Part shown: piece by piece, positions 62,597-64,000 of the stretch
Layout: every line of letters starts with the position of its first letter
How positions within the stretch are numbered: position 1 is the first letter of the stretch
Assembly: GCF_022760855.1 (NCBI RefSeq)
Contig: NZ_JAKTNR010000002.1
Coordinates: 186,001-250,000 of the forward strand
Direction: 5' to 3'
DNA: 64,000 bases
From: Thermus albus
GTDB lineage: Bacteria > Deinococcota > Deinococci > Deinococcales > Thermaceae
Program-made: the position numbers and the translations under genes
Notes under the pieces: generated by a model
What the model was told of the DNA's origin: nothing
What the model saw: only the letters and a program-made list of their open reading frames with translations
Databases searched by the model: none

Positions 62597-62634
62597 GGGA
62601 TGCCTCCTGAGGGAGGACCACCGCCGGGAACCTC

Positions 62635-63999
62635 CTACGCCGGCACCTCCACCATCTGGAAAACCTCAAGGACATCTCCTTCCTGGAAGTCGTCGAACCC
62701 CTCGAGGCCAACCCCGCATTCATATCCTTGGGCCACCTCCCGCACGTCCTCCTTGAAGCGCTTGAGGCTGGCCATCCTGCCCTTCCAGATCTCCTCCCCC
62801 TTGCGCAACACCCGCACCTCGGCACTCCGCACCACCTTGCCCTGGGTGACCATGCATCCTGCCACCTGTTTGCCTCCGGGCAGGCGGAAGATGGCCCGCA
62901 CCTCGGCCCGGCCCAGGACCTCCTCCTTGTATATGGGCTCCTTTTGCCCCTTCACCATGGCCCGGACCTCGTCGATGAGGTCGTAGATGATGCGGAAGGT
63001 TTTGAGGAGGACCCCCTTTTGCTCCGCCGCCTTCTTCACGGCACCGGAGGGGTTTACCCCGAAGGCCAGGATAGCGGCGTTGGCGGTCTGCGCCAGGAGG
63101 ACATCGGACTCGGTGGGGGCCCCCACCTGGGCCAGGAGCACATTTATCTTGACCTCGTCGGTACTTTCCTTGGCGAGAATGTGCTGGATAGCTTCCAAGG
63201 AACCTTGGGTATCCGCCCGCAGGATGAGGTTCACCTCTTTCTGCCCCTCCTCCTGTAGGGCGCGCAGGAGGTCGGCCATGGTCCTGGGGCGGCGCTCCCT
63301 TTCCGCTTCTTCCCGGGCCCTGCGCTCCTCCTTTCGCTCCTCGGTAATCTCCTTGGCCGCCTCGAGATCGGGCACCCATTCCACCACGTCCCCAGCGTGG
63401 GGAAGCTCCTGGAAGCCCAGGACCTGCACGGCGCTACCCGGTCCCGCTTCCTTGCGCTGGTTGCCGTCGGCGTCCATCATGGCCCGGATGCGGCCGTACA
63501 CCTCGCCGGCCACCACGTAATCCCCCACCCGGAAGGTGCCCTCCTGGACCAGCATGTTGGCGATGATCCCCGCCTGCTTGTCCAGCCGGGACTCGAGGAT
63601 AACCCCCCTAGGTTCGGCGTTGGGGTCGGCCCGGTAGTCCTCCAGCTCGGCGATGAGAAGGATCATCTCCAAGAGGTCCTGTACCCCCTGTCCGGTCTTG
63701 GCGCTGATGGGCACCACGATGGCCTCCCCCCCATACTCCTCGGGCACGAAACCCCGCTCCATGAGCTGCCGTTTGACCCGGTCGGGGTTGGCCTGGGGCA
63801 GGTCCATCTTGTTGAGGGCGAAGAGGATCCTGGCCCCGGCGGCCTTGGCGTGGGCGATGGCCTCGTCCGTCTGGGGCATGATCCCGTCGTCGGCGGCGAT
63901 GACGATGACGGCGATGTCCGCCACCTTGGCCCCCCGCTGCCGGATGGTGGTAAAGGCCTCGTGCCCCGGGGTATCTATGAAGACCACCGTACCCTGGGG
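62635..63999 (-). CDS. infB: Translation initiation factor IF-2, C-terminal part (5' end outside window)
   Basis: 454 residues are visible; the frame runs off the window edge inside the G domain. Present: the G3 motif DTPGHEAFT at the edge, G4 NKMDLPQA, G5 SAKTGQG, then domain II (RGVILESRLDKQAGIIANMLVQEG), the linker helix rich in Glu and Arg, domain III and the initiator-tRNA binding C-domain (KEEVLGRAEVRAIFRLPGGKQVAGCMV). Delivers fMet-tRNA to the 30S subunit and promotes subunit joining. The stop is followed by a possible small cistron, not by rbfA. Confidence 0.97.
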   Translation of the reverse strand, partial: PQGTVVFIDTPGHEAFTTIRQRGAKVADIAVIVIAADDGIMPQTDEAIAHAKAAGARILFALNKMDLPQANPDRVKRQLMERGFVPEEYGGEAIVVPISAKTGQGVQDLLEMILLIAELEDYRADPNAEPRGVILESRLDKQAGIIANMLVQEGTFRVGDYVVAGEVYGRIRAMMDADGNQRKEAGPGSAVQVLGFQELPHAGDVVEWVPDLEAAKEITEERKEERRAREEAERERRPRTMADLLRALQEEGQKEVNLILRADTQGSLEAIQHILAKESTDEVKINVLLAQVGAPTESDVLLAQTANAAILAFGVNPSGAVKKAAEQKGVLLKTFRIIYDLIDEVRAMVKGQKEPIYKEEVLGRAEVRAIFRLPGGKQVAGCMVTQGKVVRSAEVRVLRKGEEIWKGRMASLKRFKEDVREVAQGYECGVGLEGFDDFQEGDVLEVFQMVEVPA

Positions 64000-64000
64000 A

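Overview
The window comes from a high-GC thermophilic bacterium of the genus Thermus (Deinococcus-Thermus). The evidence is a complete V/A-type ATP synthase operon in the order G-I-L-E-C-F-A-B-D, a fused 735-residue SecDF with Asp340 and Asp637 at the positions known for the Thermus protein, very tight gene packing with ATGA/GTGA overlaps, frequent GTG and TTG starts, and many start codons lying 5-9 bases after a -10 box (leaderless mRNAs, common in Thermus). I cannot name the species.

Layout. 1-6.8 kb (+): 3' part of hisD, a BtuF-like binding protein without signal peptide, a lipoprotein subtilase, an LCP-family cell-wall protein, tRNA-Leu(UAA), a HicB-like/PD-(D/E)XK nuclease fusion and murJ. 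6.7-13.1 kb (-): two small proteins, a UPF0173 metallohydrolase, a Hanks-type kinase, an acetyl-CoA-synthetase-like enzyme and a secreted TPR/glycosidase-like protein. 13.1-14.6 kb: a small membrane protein and an RlmI/RlmO-type 23S rRNA methyltransferase. 14.6-23.1 kb (+): the ATP synthase operon. 23.2-34.0 kb (-): aconitase, then (upstream) an alpha/beta hydrolase and an RND efflux operon with MarR regulator, two TolC-like proteins, adaptor and pump. 34.0-35.7 kb (+): a CorC/HlyC protein and cytidine deaminase. 35.7-39.2 kb (-): WHy/LEA14 lipoprotein, DapA-family aldolase, large membrane protein. 39.2-43.7 kb: L-serine dehydratase beta subunit (+), orphan histidine kinase (-), lepA (-), diguanylate cyclase (+). 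43.7-47.5 kb (+): a beta-oxidation type operon (acyl-CoA dehydrogenase, thiolase, SDR, short CoA transferase). 47.5-57.1 kb (-): an eleven-gene catabolic unit with a KASIII-like enzyme, acyl-CoA ligase, two alpha/beta hydrolases, MaoC hydratase, a complete Liv-type ABC importer and a 3-hydroxybutyrate-dehydrogenase-like SDR, facing a large AAA/TPR/BTAD regulator (57.2-59.8 kb, +). 59.9-64.0 kb (-): secDF, a small proline-rich protein and the 3' part of infB.

The parts most likely to hold new biology are the 43.7-59.8 kb region and the 4.2-kb nuclease fusion. The former looks like a self-contained module for import, CoA activation and oxidation of an unidentified carboxylic acid. Its KASIII-like enzyme has an altered catalytic triad (Cys-His-His), and the intergenic region below the BTAD regulator carries two direct repeats exactly 11 bp apart, the geometry used by SARP/BTAD proteins. 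On the regulatory side, an intercistronic terminator hairpin sits directly after the c-ring gene of the ATP synthase operon, a perfect 22-bp palindrome lies between rlmI and the ATP synthase promoter, and at 39.17 kb two divergent genes share overlapping -10 boxes.

No rRNA genes, CRISPR arrays, insertion sequences or prophage genes were seen. There is essentially no gene-free stretch above 300 bases; the longest uncertain one is 62114-62634, which contains the small proline-rich frame. Very long antisense open frames are frequent, as expected for DNA with this GC content, and were not annotated.
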